Shown one piece after another: positions 9,170 to 17,697 of a DNA stretch of 64,000 bases. Positions within the stretch are counted from its first letter, which is position 1; each line of letters begins with the position of its first letter. Origin of the DNA: Paraburkholderia acidicola (lineage in GTDB: Bacteria; Pseudomonadota; Gammaproteobacteria; Burkholderiales; Burkholderiaceae); contig NZ_MTZV01000006.1 in assembly GCF_002362315.1 (NCBI RefSeq), positions 744,001-808,000 of the forward strand, read 5' to 3'. Under the pieces are notes generated by a model. The model was not told where the DNA came from and did no database searches. It worked only from the letters and a program-made list of their open reading frames with translations. The position numbers were made by a program, and so were the translations under genes.

Positions 9170-11305
9170 ATGAACCGCCCCATGAACCCCCGCATGAACC
9201 CCAAAACCCGCCGCGATTTCTTGAAGCTGTCAGCCGGCGTGGCTGGCGCGACCGTCGCCTCCGCCCTGTTTCCCGAGTCGATCCGCAAGGCGCTCGCCAT
9301 CGAGCCGAATTCGGTCACGGGCACGATTCAGGACGTCGAGCACATCGTCGTCTTCATGCAGGAGAACCGCTCGTTCGATCACTATCTCGGTCACCTGAGC
9401 GGCGTGCGCGGCTATAACGACCGCTTCCCCGTCACGCTGCCGAACGGCCAGCCCGTGTGGTTCCAGCCGCGCCAGGAAGACCAGACCAAAGTGATCGCGC
9501 CGTTTCGCTACGACACGACGAATCCGGGCGTCAACGCGCAGTGTATCGGCGGGTTGCCTCATACGTGGAGCACGACGCACGGCGCGATAGACGGTGGCCG
9601 CGGCGACAAATGGGCCGTGCAGAAGACCAACATGACGATGGGCTACCACGTACGTGCGGACATTCCGTTCCACTACGCGCTCGCCGATGCGTTCACGGTG
9701 TGCGACCACTATTTCTGTTCGATCCCGGGCAATACCCATCCGAACCGGATGTACCTGATGACCGGCATGGTCGATCCGAAGGCAACCGGCGGTGGTCCGC
9801 TGCTCGACAACACCGATTACATCGACAACCAGTTCGACAGCATCAAGCTGGCGCCCTTCAACTGGACCACCTACCCCGAGCGGCTCGAAACAGCCGGTAT
9901 CTCGTGGCAGATCTACCAGCAAGGCACGGGCTTCGATAATTTCACGGGAAACTACGGCACGAACATGCTGGCCTGTTTCCAGAACTTCGTGAATGCGCCG
10001 GCTGGCTCGTCGCTGCAGAATCGCGGCATGAGCACACGCACGCTCACGCAACTGAAGGCCGATGTCGAAGCCAATGCGCTGCCGCAGGTCTCGTGGCTGC
10101 TGCCGCCCGCGGCGTATTCGGAACATCCGAAGTTCACGCCGCTCTATGGCGCCAACTACATCTCGACGATTCTCGATGCGCTGACGTCGAACCCCGATGT
10201 ATGGAGCAAGACCGTCCTGTTCATCATGTACGACGAGAACGATGGGCTGTTCGATCATATGGTGCCGCCGCAGGCGCCGACGCTGCCGGGCTCGGGCCTG
10301 AGCACCGTCGACATTTCGCTCGAACGCCACGACGTCGTCACCGCAACACAAACTACCTATACCGCCGATAACCTGCCCTACGGCCTTGGCCCTCGCGTGC
10401 CGATGACGGTCGTGTCGCCGTGGTCGAAGGGTGGCTTCGTCTGCTCGCAGGTGTTCGATCACACGTCGGTGCTGCAATTCATCGAGAAGCGTTTCGGCGT
10501 GACGGAAACCAATATCTCGCCGTGGCGCCGCGCGATCTGCGGCGATCTGACCTCGGCACTCGATTTCTCGAAGTCGGACCCCGCCGTCCCGACGTTGCCG
10601 AGTACCCAGACGTATATCGCCCAGTCCGACCAGCAGTGCGCGCGTCCCACCGCGCAGACCGCGCCCGCCAGCACGGCACAGCAGGTGGTCACGGCGCAGG
10701 AACCCGGCACGCGGCCCGCACGCGCGCTGCCCTACGAATTGCATGTGAATGGTCAGTTGCAGGCGCAGGGATACACGCTCACGTTTGCCAACACCGGTAA
10801 GCAAGGGGCGCATTTCTGGGTGTATACCGGCGACCCGACTGCGATGCCGCGCCGCTACACCGTCGAAGCAGGCAAGCAGTTGAGCGATGTCTGGGCCCTC
10901 GATGCGAAGGGCAACTACCTCGTGAACGTCTACGGACCCAACGGTTATTTCCGGCGCTTCGCGGGTTCTGCCAGTGCGGATGCGGTGGCGAAACCCGATG
11001 TCGTGACCTGCTACGACATCGCGAACGGCAACGTTTATCTGTCGCTGGCGAACGCGGGAACCACAGCGCTCACTGTCACCGCCACCGATCTCGCGTACGG
11101 CCAGCCGCCGCGCACGCTGAGCGTGCCGCCCGGCAAGAGCATCGAGGCACACTGGGATCTGTCGTGCAGTAACCAGTGGTACGACCTGCAATTGACGGTC
11201 GCGGGAAACGCGGGCTGGTTGCGGCGTATCGCGGGGCACGTCGAGACGGGCAAGACCAGCATCACCGATCCGGCGGCGATTGCGCCGGTGACGACGGCGA
11301 TTTAG
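9170..11305 (+). CDS. Phospholipase C, phosphocholine-preferring (PlcN/PlcH family)
   Basis: A 711-residue phosphoesterase of the acid-phosphatase/PLC superfamily. The N-terminus has a twin-arginine signal (TRRDFLKLSAGVAGATVAS), so the folded enzyme is exported by Tat. The catalytic domain starts IEHIVV-like (VEHIVVFMQENRSFDHYLG), with the metal-binding/nucleophile motifs ENRSFDHY, GNTHPNR and YDENDGLFDH. Two small DUF756-type C-terminal domains follow. The start at 9170 places the Tat motif 14 residues in; three nearby in-frame ATGs are alternatives. Known relatives hydrolyse phosphatidylcholine or sphingomyelin and are often induced by phosphate limitation. Confidence 0.95.
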   Translation: MNRPMNPRMNPKTRRDFLKLSAGVAGATVASALFPESIRKALAIEPNSVTGTIQDVEHIVVFMQENRSFDHYLGHLSGVRGYNDRFPVTLPNGQPVWFQPRQEDQTKVIAPFRYDTTNPGVNAQCIGGLPHTWSTTHGAIDGGRGDKWAVQKTNMTMGYHVRADIPFHYALADAFTVCDHYFCSIPGNTHPNRMYLMTGMVDPKATGGGPLLDNTDYIDNQFDSIKLAPFNWTTYPERLETAGISWQIYQQGTGFDNFTGNYGTNMLACFQNFVNAPAGSSLQNRGMSTRTLTQLKADVEANALPQVSWLLPPAAYSEHPKFTPLYGANYISTILDALTSNPDVWSKTVLFIMYDENDGLFDHMVPPQAPTLPGSGLSTVDISLERHDVVTATQTTYTADNLPYGLGPRVPMTVVSPWSKGGFVCSQVFDHTSVLQFIEKRFGVTETNISPWRRAICGDLTSALDFSKSDPAVPTLPSTQTYIAQSDQQCARPTAQTAPASTAQQVVTAQEPGTRPARALPYELHVNGQLQAQGYTLTFANTGKQGAHFWVYTGDPTAMPRRYTVEAGKQLSDVWALDAKGNYLVNVYGPNGYFRRFAGSASADAVAKPDVVTCYDIANGNVYLSLANAGTTALTVTATDLAYGQPPRTLSVPPGKSIEAHWDLSCSNQWYDLQLTVAGNAGWLRRIAGHVETGKTSITDPAAIAPVTTAI

Positions 11306-11340
11306 GGCGGGCGCTTTGAGCCTGCACTTCCGGGTCTTCG

Positions 11341-11369
11341 TTGACCTGGCGAAAAGCACGCGTTAGCAT
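11341..11369 (+). promoter_or_regulatory. Sigma-70 promoter of the cysS leader
   Basis: TTGACC at 11341-11346 (5 of 6 consensus) and TAGCAT at 11364-11369 (4 of 6) are separated by exactly 17 bp. Transcription is predicted to start at about 11376-11377, which coincides with the ATG of the leader peptide. Confidence 0.7.
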
Positions 11370-11376
11370 GCCACTC

Positions 11377-11460
11377 ATGCTTACCCGCCTCTTCTCCCGC
11401 CCCAGTCTCGCGCATGCAGTTGCATGCTGTTGCTGCCTGCCTGGGGGAGTTCGCGTCTAG
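11377..11460 (+). CDS. Polycysteine leader peptide of cysS
   Basis: A 27-codon ORF, ATG 11377 to TAG 11458. Residues 17-20 are four consecutive cysteines (TGC TGT TGC TGC, 11425-11436), preceded by a run with no other Cys. There is no Shine-Dalgarno sequence. With the predicted transcription start at 11376-11377 the message would be leaderless. The run of a rare amino acid just before a terminator and a cysteinyl-tRNA synthetase gene is the hallmark of an attenuator peptide. An in-frame ATG at 11368 overlaps the -10 box and would not be transcribed from this promoter. Confidence 0.75.
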   Translation: MLTRLFSRPSLAHAVACCCCLPGGVRV

Positions 11461-11495
11461 CGCATCGCTTCGCTTCACATCCGCTTCCCCAAGGC
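11394..11495 (+). promoter_or_regulatory. Predicted 1:2 and 2:3 pairings of a cysteine attenuator
   Basis: Three overlapping pairings can be drawn. Protector 1:2: CTC plus CCCCAG (11394-11396, 11400-11405) with CTGGGGGAG (11441-11449). Antiterminator 2:3: GCCTGGGGGA (11439-11448) with TCCCCAAGGC (11486-11495), 9 of 10 pairs. Segment 3 includes the 5' half of the terminator, so 2:3 and the terminator exclude each other. A ribosome stalled at the Cys codons (11425-11436) would disrupt 1 and leave 2 free. One reaching the stop codon at 11458 would cover 2. Confidence 0.65.
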
Positions 11496-11530
11496 CACCC
11501 GTTGAAAAACCGGTGGCCTTTGTGTTTTTA
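11491..11530 (+). terminator. Intrinsic terminator before cysS (attenuator)
   Basis: A perfect 9-bp stem, AAGGCCACC (11491-11499) with GGTGGCCTT (11512-11520), has an A-rich loop and is followed by TGTGTTTTT. It lies 29 bases upstream of the cysS start codon and in the direction of transcription, so it must be bypassed for cysS expression. Confidence 0.9.
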
Positions 11531-11558
11531 AAGCCGCCTTGCCATACGGAACACCCCG

Positions 11559-12941
11559 ATGCCTCTTGCCCTATACGACACCTGGTCGCGCACCGTGCGC
11601 CCTTTTACGCCACTACAGCCCGACCATGTCGGCCTGTACTGCTGCGGGCCTACGGTCTACGACCACGCGCATATCGGCAACTTGCGGACGTATGTGTTCG
11701 AGGACGTGCTGCGTCGTGCCTTGACGTTGAACGGCTATCACGTGCGGCACGTGGTCAATATCACCGACGTCGGGCATCTCACTTCGGATGCCGACGAAGG
11801 CGAAGACAAGATGGAAAAAGGCAGTCGCCGCACCGGGCAATCGGCATGGGACATCGCGGAGCGCTATACCGCGGCTTTTATCGCCGACTGGCATGCGCTC
11901 AATCTGCTGGAGCCAACCTTGTGGTGCCGCGCAACCGACCATATCGCCGAGCAGATCACCTTCATCACCGCACTCGAAGCCAACGGCTACACATATCGCA
12001 CCACCGACGGCGTCTACTTCGACACCAGCAAGCAGGACGACTACGGCTTTCTCGCGCGCCTCGACCGTGACGGCCTGCAGGCAGGCAAGCGCGTTGCGCT
12101 CGGCGAGAAGCGCAGCATCACCGATTTCGCGCTATGGAAATTCAGTCCCGCCGATTCCACCCGCCAGATGGAATGGGACAGCCCGTGGGGGCGCGGTTTT
12201 CCTGGCTGGCATATCGAATGCTCGGCGATGTCGGCGAAGTATCTTGGTCCGTGGTTCGATATTCATTGTGGCGGCGAGGATCATATCGCCGTGCATCACA
12301 GCAACGAGATTGCGCAGACGCAGGCGTGCCACGGTACGCGGCTCGCGAACTTCTGGATGCATGGTCACTTTCTGATGCTGGACGCCGCGAAGATGTCGAA
12401 GTCGAGCGGCGATTTTCTGCGTATCCAGACGCTGGTCGAGCGCGGTTTCGATCCGTTGGCCTATCGGTACCTTTGCCTGACAGCCCACTACCGGAGCACG
12501 CTGCGGTTCACGCAAGAGGCGCTCGAGGGCGCGCAGGTCGCGCTGGACCGACTGCGCAAAACTTATGCGAGCTGGCCCTTGGGTGGCGCCGTGGATGAAG
12601 ACTTCGTGGCCCGCTTCGATGCCGAGGTCAATCAGGATCTGAATCTGCCGCGTGCGCTCGCCGTGCTATGGGAACTGGTCAAGAGCGATTTACCAGTCGA
12701 AACGCGTCGCGCGACCGTCGATCGTTTCGATACGGTGCTTGGATTGAATCTCGCCGGATGGCAGGCAGACAGCTTCGACATTCCCGCGGATGTCGCGGTA
12801 CTCGTCGCGGAGCGTGAGAAGGCTCGCGCCGATCGGAACTGGGTAGAAGCCGACCGTTTGCGCGACGCATTGCAGGCGATGGGCTGGCAAGTCCAGGACA
12901 GTGCGGATGGGCAACGGTTGAGCCCGAACGATAAGGGATAA
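11559..12941 (+). CDS. cysS: Cysteine--tRNA ligase, divergent second type
   Basis: A 460-residue class I synthetase that charges tRNA-Cys. The HIGH-type motif is HIGN (38-41), KMSKS is at 278-282, and zinc-ligand positions fit C28/C29, C221, H246/247 and E250. The N-terminal sequence (YCCGPTVYDHAHIGNLRTY) and the insertion GHLTSDADEGEDKMEKG differ strongly from the usual Burkholderia CysRS as I remember it, so this is probably a second cysS (from memory; needs the genome). It stands alone behind a predicted Cys-responsive attenuator, which suggests an inducible synthetase made when charged tRNA-Cys runs low. Confidence 0.93.
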   Translation: MPLALYDTWSRTVRPFTPLQPDHVGLYCCGPTVYDHAHIGNLRTYVFEDVLRRALTLNGYHVRHVVNITDVGHLTSDADEGEDKMEKGSRRTGQSAWDIAERYTAAFIADWHALNLLEPTLWCRATDHIAEQITFITALEANGYTYRTTDGVYFDTSKQDDYGFLARLDRDGLQAGKRVALGEKRSITDFALWKFSPADSTRQMEWDSPWGRGFPGWHIECSAMSAKYLGPWFDIHCGGEDHIAVHHSNEIAQTQACHGTRLANFWMHGHFLMLDAAKMSKSSGDFLRIQTLVERGFDPLAYRYLCLTAHYRSTLRFTQEALEGAQVALDRLRKTYASWPLGGAVDEDFVARFDAEVNQDLNLPRALAVLWELVKSDLPVETRRATVDRFDTVLGLNLAGWQADSFDIPADVAVLVAEREKARADRNWVEADRLRDALQAMGWQVQDSADGQRLSPNDKG

Positions 12942-12960
12942 GGTGACACCGTGATTCACG

Positions 12961-13980
12961 TCAGATCCAGCAGACGGTAATGGGCCGTTTGAGTCCGGGC
13001 AATGGTAGCGACATAGCTTCGGCCTCGACGGTCTCTCGCTCCAAAGGCGAGAAGCGGCGCCAGACCTCAACCGTTATCTCGCCCCCCAATCGACGCCACA
13101 CACCGGCAATCTCTCCCTCCACGAGCAATGCGCCCGGCCATACACGCGAAGTCCACAGTTCGGCCTGACGCCTCGCGTCGGGCACGAGGAGCGCTCGATC
13201 GGCTCCCCACAGGAGGTAATACGTATCCCCGCTCGGAAGCAGCCGCACGGGCGCGGCAGATTTCGAGCGAACGCGAAACGCGGGCTCGTCGTCGGCGAGT
13301 ATCCAGGCGTCGCCGACCGGCGTATGTACCGGCGCCAGCGACTCGCGGAGCGCTTCGAACGTCGCGTGTGCTTCCGGTGGTCGAATCCCGGCCCATTTCG
13401 CGAATGATGCGGCCGTTGCAGGGCCGAAGACATGTAGATAGCGGCGCGCGAGTTCGAGTCGTGCGTGCCCCGGATCGAGGCCCGGCGCCGGCACGGTCCA
13501 GATAACCGGCTGGCGTGCGCCTTCCCAGCGCAGGACAACCGTGCCCGTTGGAGCAGCGTAGCGCAGGCTGTTTGGATGCACGCCCATCGCATGGCCTGCC
13601 TCGCCGAACCCCATCCTCCTGCCATCGAGGAAAGCGTGGAGCCGGGACGCGGTGTCGTGTGCCCGTGCGCGCCCCTGTGCGTCCTCCGGTAACCGGCCGA
13701 GCGAAAACACCGGCAGGTCTTCTGCAGCCACGACGTAAGCGCTGAATCGCGGACCCCAAAGCTGCACGAAGGACGCGTGCTCCCACGTCGCCGGACCGGC
13801 GCCGGCGACCCGTGCATGGATCGACAGTAGAGCCGCGCGTGGCATGGAGTCCTGCAATCCACACCACGCCGCCTGGCGAAGCGACGCTTCGCCCATAGGC
13901 AGGCGTTCATCGAGAAAACCGGCGCAACGCCTGAAACTCAGGATGTGCGATCGCGAAAGCTCAAGCCGGGAATGTGCCAC
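12961..13980 (-). CDS. Winged-helix DNA-binding protein (HTH_42/AlkZ-like)
   Basis: A 339-residue protein of the HTH_42 family, whose characterised members (AlkZ, YcaQ) are DNA glycosylases that act on alkylated or crosslinked bases. Typical features are the N-terminal RQAAWCGLQDSMPRAALLSIHARV and the mid-region FGPATAASFAKWAGI, with the C-terminal WPGALLVEGEIAGVWRR. The AlkZ catalytic QxQ motif is not obvious, so this may be one of the many non-glycosylase members. It converges on cysS and appears monocistronic. Confidence 0.8.
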   Translation of the reverse strand: MAHSRLELSRSHILSFRRCAGFLDERLPMGEASLRQAAWCGLQDSMPRAALLSIHARVAGAGPATWEHASFVQLWGPRFSAYVVAAEDLPVFSLGRLPEDAQGRARAHDTASRLHAFLDGRRMGFGEAGHAMGVHPNSLRYAAPTGTVVLRWEGARQPVIWTVPAPGLDPGHARLELARRYLHVFGPATAASFAKWAGIRPPEAHATFEALRESLAPVHTPVGDAWILADDEPAFRVRSKSAAPVRLLPSGDTYYLLWGADRALLVPDARRQAELWTSRVWPGALLVEGEIAGVWRRLGGEITVEVWRRFSPLERETVEAEAMSLPLPGLKRPITVCWI

Positions 13981-14121
13981 ACCACACCCTCATAGACCGT
14001 TGACGCGCGGACTTCCGGTTAGCAAAGCGAGTTCAGATCACCCCGATGCGGGCCGCGCGTGCGTCGCGCTTGCGGCGCTTTCGCATCGTACCGCTGTCAA
14101 CGTCGCGCGTCGCCACCTCGA

Positions 14122-15267
14122 TCACAGCTTGACGACATCGAGCAACTGCTTCTTGCCGTCCTTATACGTGTACAGCGAAATCGCACCATGCTGCAGATCG
14201 CCCTTCGCGTCGAAGCTCGTTTCACCGATCACTCCGCGATAGTGAGTCGCGGGCATCGCTGCGAGCGCTTTCGCCGGATCGGTGGATTGCGCGCGCTGCA
14301 TCGCATCGACGATGATGAACACCGCGTCGTAGGCAAACGGCGCATACACCTGCAACGGCTGATGAAAGCGGTTCTGGTAGCGGGCCGCGAACGCCGCGCC
14401 GCCCGGCATCCGGTCGAGCGCCATGCCCGCTTCCGAGCACACGACGTTGTCCGCCGCCGTGCCGGCGAGATTCGGCAGATCGCCGGAACATACGCCATCC
14501 CCGGCCAGCACCCGGGCGCGCACACCGAGTTGCCGCGCCTGCTTCGCGAACGGGCCGCCCGTCGCGTCCATACCGCCGTACATGATCGCGTCCGGGTTTT
14601 CGCCCTTGATTCTGGTCACGATGGCGCGGAAGTCGATGGCTTTGTCGTTGGTTGCATCGTGCGAGACAACCCGGATGCCGAGCGCTTTCGCGGTCTTCTC
14701 GAATTCGTTGGCAAGGCCCTGGCCGTAGGCGGTCGCGTCGTCGACGATCGCTACCGTCTTCACGTGCAGCGACTGTGCCGCGTAAGTGGCGAGCGCGGGG
14801 CCTTGTTGCGCGTCGGTGGCGACTACGCGGTAGGTGGTCTTGAAGCCCTGCTGCGTGTACGCGGGATTGGTTGCTGCCTGGGAAATCTGCACGATCCCCG
14901 CGTCCCTGTAGATGCGCGATGCCGGGATCGACGTGCCCGAATTCAGATGACCGACCACGCCAACCACCTTGTCGTCGACGAGCTTCTGCGCAGCCTGCGT
15001 GGCGGTGCGCGGATCGCCCGCGTCATCCTGCGAGTCCAGTTGCAGCGTGACGCGCTGACCGCCGATCACGAGCCCTTTCGCATTGATCTCCTCGACCGCG
15101 AGCCGCGCGCCGTTCTCGCTGTCCTTGCCGAGATGCGCGATCGCGCCGGTCAACGGCGCGGAGTGGCCGATCTTTACGATCTGATCGGCGTGTGCCGCGA
15201 TGGCCTGTGTGCAGGTTACGGCGGCGATTGCTAGCGCCAACAAGCGGTGGCTGGAACTGCCCTTCAT
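14122..15267 (-). CDS. Branched-chain amino acid-type ABC substrate-binding protein (LivJ/LivK-like)
   Basis: A 381-residue type I periplasmic binding protein with a Sec signal peptide (LLALAIAAVTCTQAIAAHA) and a mature start VKIGHSAPLTGAIAHLGKD typical of the Leu/Ile/Val family. A very strong ribosome site (GGAGGAGA) precedes the ATG. It lies downstream of the ornithine-cyclodeaminase-like and deacetylase genes on the same strand and is probably the third gene of that operon. No permease or ATPase is present nearby, so it must use a transporter encoded elsewhere. The ligand is unknown; the context suggests an amino acid or N-acetylated polyamine precursor. Confidence 0.92.
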   Translation of the reverse strand: MKGSSSHRLLALAIAAVTCTQAIAAHADQIVKIGHSAPLTGAIAHLGKDSENGARLAVEEINAKGLVIGGQRVTLQLDSQDDAGDPRTATQAAQKLVDDKVVGVVGHLNSGTSIPASRIYRDAGIVQISQAATNPAYTQQGFKTTYRVVATDAQQGPALATYAAQSLHVKTVAIVDDATAYGQGLANEFEKTAKALGIRVVSHDATNDKAIDFRAIVTRIKGENPDAIMYGGMDATGGPFAKQARQLGVRARVLAGDGVCSGDLPNLAGTAADNVVCSEAGMALDRMPGGAAFAARYQNRFHQPLQVYAPFAYDAVFIIVDAMQRAQSTDPAKALAAMPATHYRGVIGETSFDAKGDLQHGAISLYTYKDGKKQLLDVVKL

Positions 15268-15321
15268 GGTTGTCTCCTCCCTATCTTGAGCGCCGATGGG
15301 TGGCGCGTTTGTACTGACGCT

Positions 15322-16476
15322 TCAGAGCGCCAGCGTCGCGGCGCGTGCATGCGGTGGGTTGCCTGGTAGCGCACGCTTCGGTTCGTCCTTTAGTTCGCCA
15401 GCGGATTCGCGCGATGGTTGCGGCGCTTGTGCGTGGGCTCGTGCACCGGTTTGCACCGAGCCTGACGCGAGCACATGGAACAGATCTTTCGGATCGGCCG
15501 GTTCCGGAATCAGATCGAGCAATGCACCGATGCTGCGTTCCTGCGTGACATCGTTCAGATAACGCAGCGCCGAGAAATCCTCGAGCGCAAAACCAACCGA
15601 GTCGAACACCGTGATCTGCGCATCGAACTCACGTCCTTGCTCCACGTGCGACAGCACGCGATGAAATTCGATAACCGGGTGATCGCGCGGCAGTTGCTGG
15701 ATGTCGCCTTCGATGCGCGTCTGCGGTTCGAATTCGACGGTCACGCGCGCGGCGCGCAGCACATCGGGATGCAGTTCGGTCTTGCCCGGGCAGTCGCCGC
15801 CGACCGCATTGATGTGCATGCCGGGCTCGATCATGTCGGGCGTCAGGATGGTTGCGTTGGTCTTGTCGGCGGTGACGGTCGTCACGATGTCGGCGCCGCG
15901 TACCGCCTCGGCGGCGGTTTGCGCACGCACCACGCGCAAGCCGCGGAACGGGGCGAGATTGCGAATCAGCTTGTCGGTGGCCGCGGGGTCGGTGTCGTAG
16001 GCTCGGATCTCATCGATACCGAGCATCGTGTGGAACGCGATCGCCTGGAATTCGCTTTGCGCGCCGTTGCCGATCAGCGCCATTGACCGTGCCTCGTTGC
16101 GTGCCAGATACCGCGCGACCAGCGCGGAGGTGGCCGCCGTGCGGATCGCAGTGGTGAGCGTCATCTCGCTGAACAGCAGCGGATAGCCGTTGTCGACATC
16201 CGCGAGCACACCGAACGCCATCACAGTAAGCATATCGACACGCGTGTTCTTCGGATGCCCGTTGACATACTTGAACGCGTACAGCTTCGCATCGGCGGTC
16301 GGCATCAGTTCGATGACGCCGTCAGGCGAATGGCTCGCAATGCGCGCCGTTTTTTCAAACGTGTCCCAGCGCCGGTAGTCCTGCTCGATGTAAGACGCCA
16401 TCGATGCGATGACTTTGCCGACGCCCACTTCGTTCACGAGTTGGGCGACATGGTTGACATCGATATATCGAGTCAT
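15322..16476 (-). CDS. Ornithine cyclodeaminase family protein
   Basis: A 384-residue member of the OCD/mu-crystallin family. Substrate- and NAD-binding features are clear: KYVNGHPKNT, the glycine-rich ALIGNGAQSEFQA, and DSVGFALEDFSAL near the C-terminus. True ornithine cyclodeaminase converts L-ornithine to proline and ammonia, but the family also includes ketimine reductases. About 40 low-complexity residues extend beyond the usual end. The ATG at 16476 is favoured over a GTG at 16482 because AGAGG is nine bases upstream. It sits 66 bp after the acetylpolyamine deacetylase gene in one operon. Confidence 0.9.
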   Translation of the reverse strand: MTRYIDVNHVAQLVNEVGVGKVIASMASYIEQDYRRWDTFEKTARIASHSPDGVIELMPTADAKLYAFKYVNGHPKNTRVDMLTVMAFGVLADVDNGYPLLFSEMTLTTAIRTAATSALVARYLARNEARSMALIGNGAQSEFQAIAFHTMLGIDEIRAYDTDPAATDKLIRNLAPFRGLRVVRAQTAAEAVRGADIVTTVTADKTNATILTPDMIEPGMHINAVGGDCPGKTELHPDVLRAARVTVEFEPQTRIEGDIQQLPRDHPVIEFHRVLSHVEQGREFDAQITVFDSVGFALEDFSALRYLNDVTQERSIGALLDLIPEPADPKDLFHVLASGSVQTGARAHAQAPQPSRESAGELKDEPKRALPGNPPHARAATLAL

Positions 16477-16542
16477 GATCACTTTCCTCTATTGATAAAA
16501 CCTTTTTGCGCCCTGTAGTCGAGCGCCACGATGAACGCACCG

Positions 16543-17577
16543 TCACGCGGCGCGGCCTTCGAATCCCAGCAGCACGTTCACGGCATTCGTGCCGATCTCG
16601 TCGACCATATAGCCGCCCTCCATCACGAACAGCGTCGGCAGGCCGAGACGCGCGATCGCTTCGCCAAGGCGAATGAAGTCGCTGCTTGTCAGCGCGAAGT
16701 GACTGATCGGATCACCTTCGAACGTATCGACACCGAGCGACACGACCAGCACGTCCGGCGCATACGCCGTCAAACGCTTGCCGGCATCGCCGAGCGCATC
16801 GCTGTAGCGCGGCCAGTCGGTCCCTTCGGGCAGCGGATAGTTAGCGTTGAAACCGAGCCCGGCGCCGCGCCCTTCTTCATCGGCGAAACCCGAGAAATAC
16901 GGAAACGACACGCGCGGGTCGCCGTGCAGCGAGACAAACAGCGCATCGGCGCGCTCGTAGAAAATGTCCTGCGTGCCGTTACCGTGATGGAAATCGACGT
17001 CGAGTACGGCGACCCGTCGCGCGCCGTGGGCGAGGCATCGTTGTGCCGCGATCGCTGCGTTGTTCAGGTAGCAGTAGCCGCCCATGTATTCGCGCGCCGC
17101 GTGATGTCCTGGTGGCCTGCACAACGCAAACGCCGCGCGTGCGCCGGCCAGTACGACATCGGCGCCGGTCAGCGCGACGTTTGCGCTACTGCACACGGCT
17201 TCCCATGTATGCGCGCCGATAGGCGAACCGGCGTCCATGGCGTAGTAACCGAGCTTGCCGTCGATAAACGAAGGCTCGATATCGTCGCGCAACGTGCGCA
17301 CCGGCCATACGAGTGGCAGCGCATCGTGATTGCGGCCCGTTGCGGACCATTCGGCCCACGCCGTTTCGAGAAAATGCACGTAGCGGTCGCTGTGCGCGCC
17401 GACGTAGTGCGAGCGGTCGTAGTGCGTCTCGCCGATCACCTCGCCGAGTCCTGCTGCGCGCACGCGTGCGACCACGGTATCGGCGCGCTGCGGGTTTTCG
17501 AAGGATCGGGCAATCAGGCCATCTTTCAGCTCGATGCCGTAGTGCAAACGATGGGACTCGCTGAATACAGTAAGCAT
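16543..17577 (-). CDS. Histone-deacetylase-family amidohydrolase, acetylpolyamine deacetylase type
   Basis: A 344-residue zinc amidohydrolase. The catalytic His pair and metal ligands are visible (RPPGHHA; DVDFHHGNGTQ; LGVDTFEGDP). Length and N-terminus (MLTVFSESHRLHYGIELKDG) match the AphA/AphB acetylpolyamine amidohydrolases, which release polyamines from N-acetylputrescine or N-acetylcadaverine in the cytoplasm. First gene of an operon with the OCD-family and LivK-like genes, and divergent from an AsnC-type regulator. Together these suggest use of polyamine- or basic-amino-acid-derived compounds. Confidence 0.9.
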   Translation of the reverse strand: MLTVFSESHRLHYGIELKDGLIARSFENPQRADTVVARVRAAGLGEVIGETHYDRSHYVGAHSDRYVHFLETAWAEWSATGRNHDALPLVWPVRTLRDDIEPSFIDGKLGYYAMDAGSPIGAHTWEAVCSSANVALTGADVVLAGARAAFALCRPPGHHAAREYMGGYCYLNNAAIAAQRCLAHGARRVAVLDVDFHHGNGTQDIFYERADALFVSLHGDPRVSFPYFSGFADEEGRGAGLGFNANYPLPEGTDWPRYSDALGDAGKRLTAYAPDVLVVSLGVDTFEGDPISHFALTSSDFIRLGEAIARLGLPTLFVMEGGYMVDEIGTNAVNVLLGFEGRAA

Positions 17578-17697
17578 GACGGGTTGGGTCCATACAGGGT
17601 ATAGCGAACAGTGTATCGGGCCTGTCGGGCACTTAATTTGCTTTTCGATCTACTGGAACCTACACTTCCCGCACAAACAGACTACTGAACTCGACTT

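Noticed and set aside
9230..11359. 709-codon open frame on the reverse strand
   Set aside because: It is antisense to the phospholipase C gene, Arg/Asp/His-rich, and has no domain resemblance. It arises from the codon bias of GC-rich DNA.
11414..12070. 218-codon frame overlapping the cysS leader and gene
   Set aside because: It is out of frame with cysS and lacks conserved motifs; the short polycysteine frame explains the leader better.
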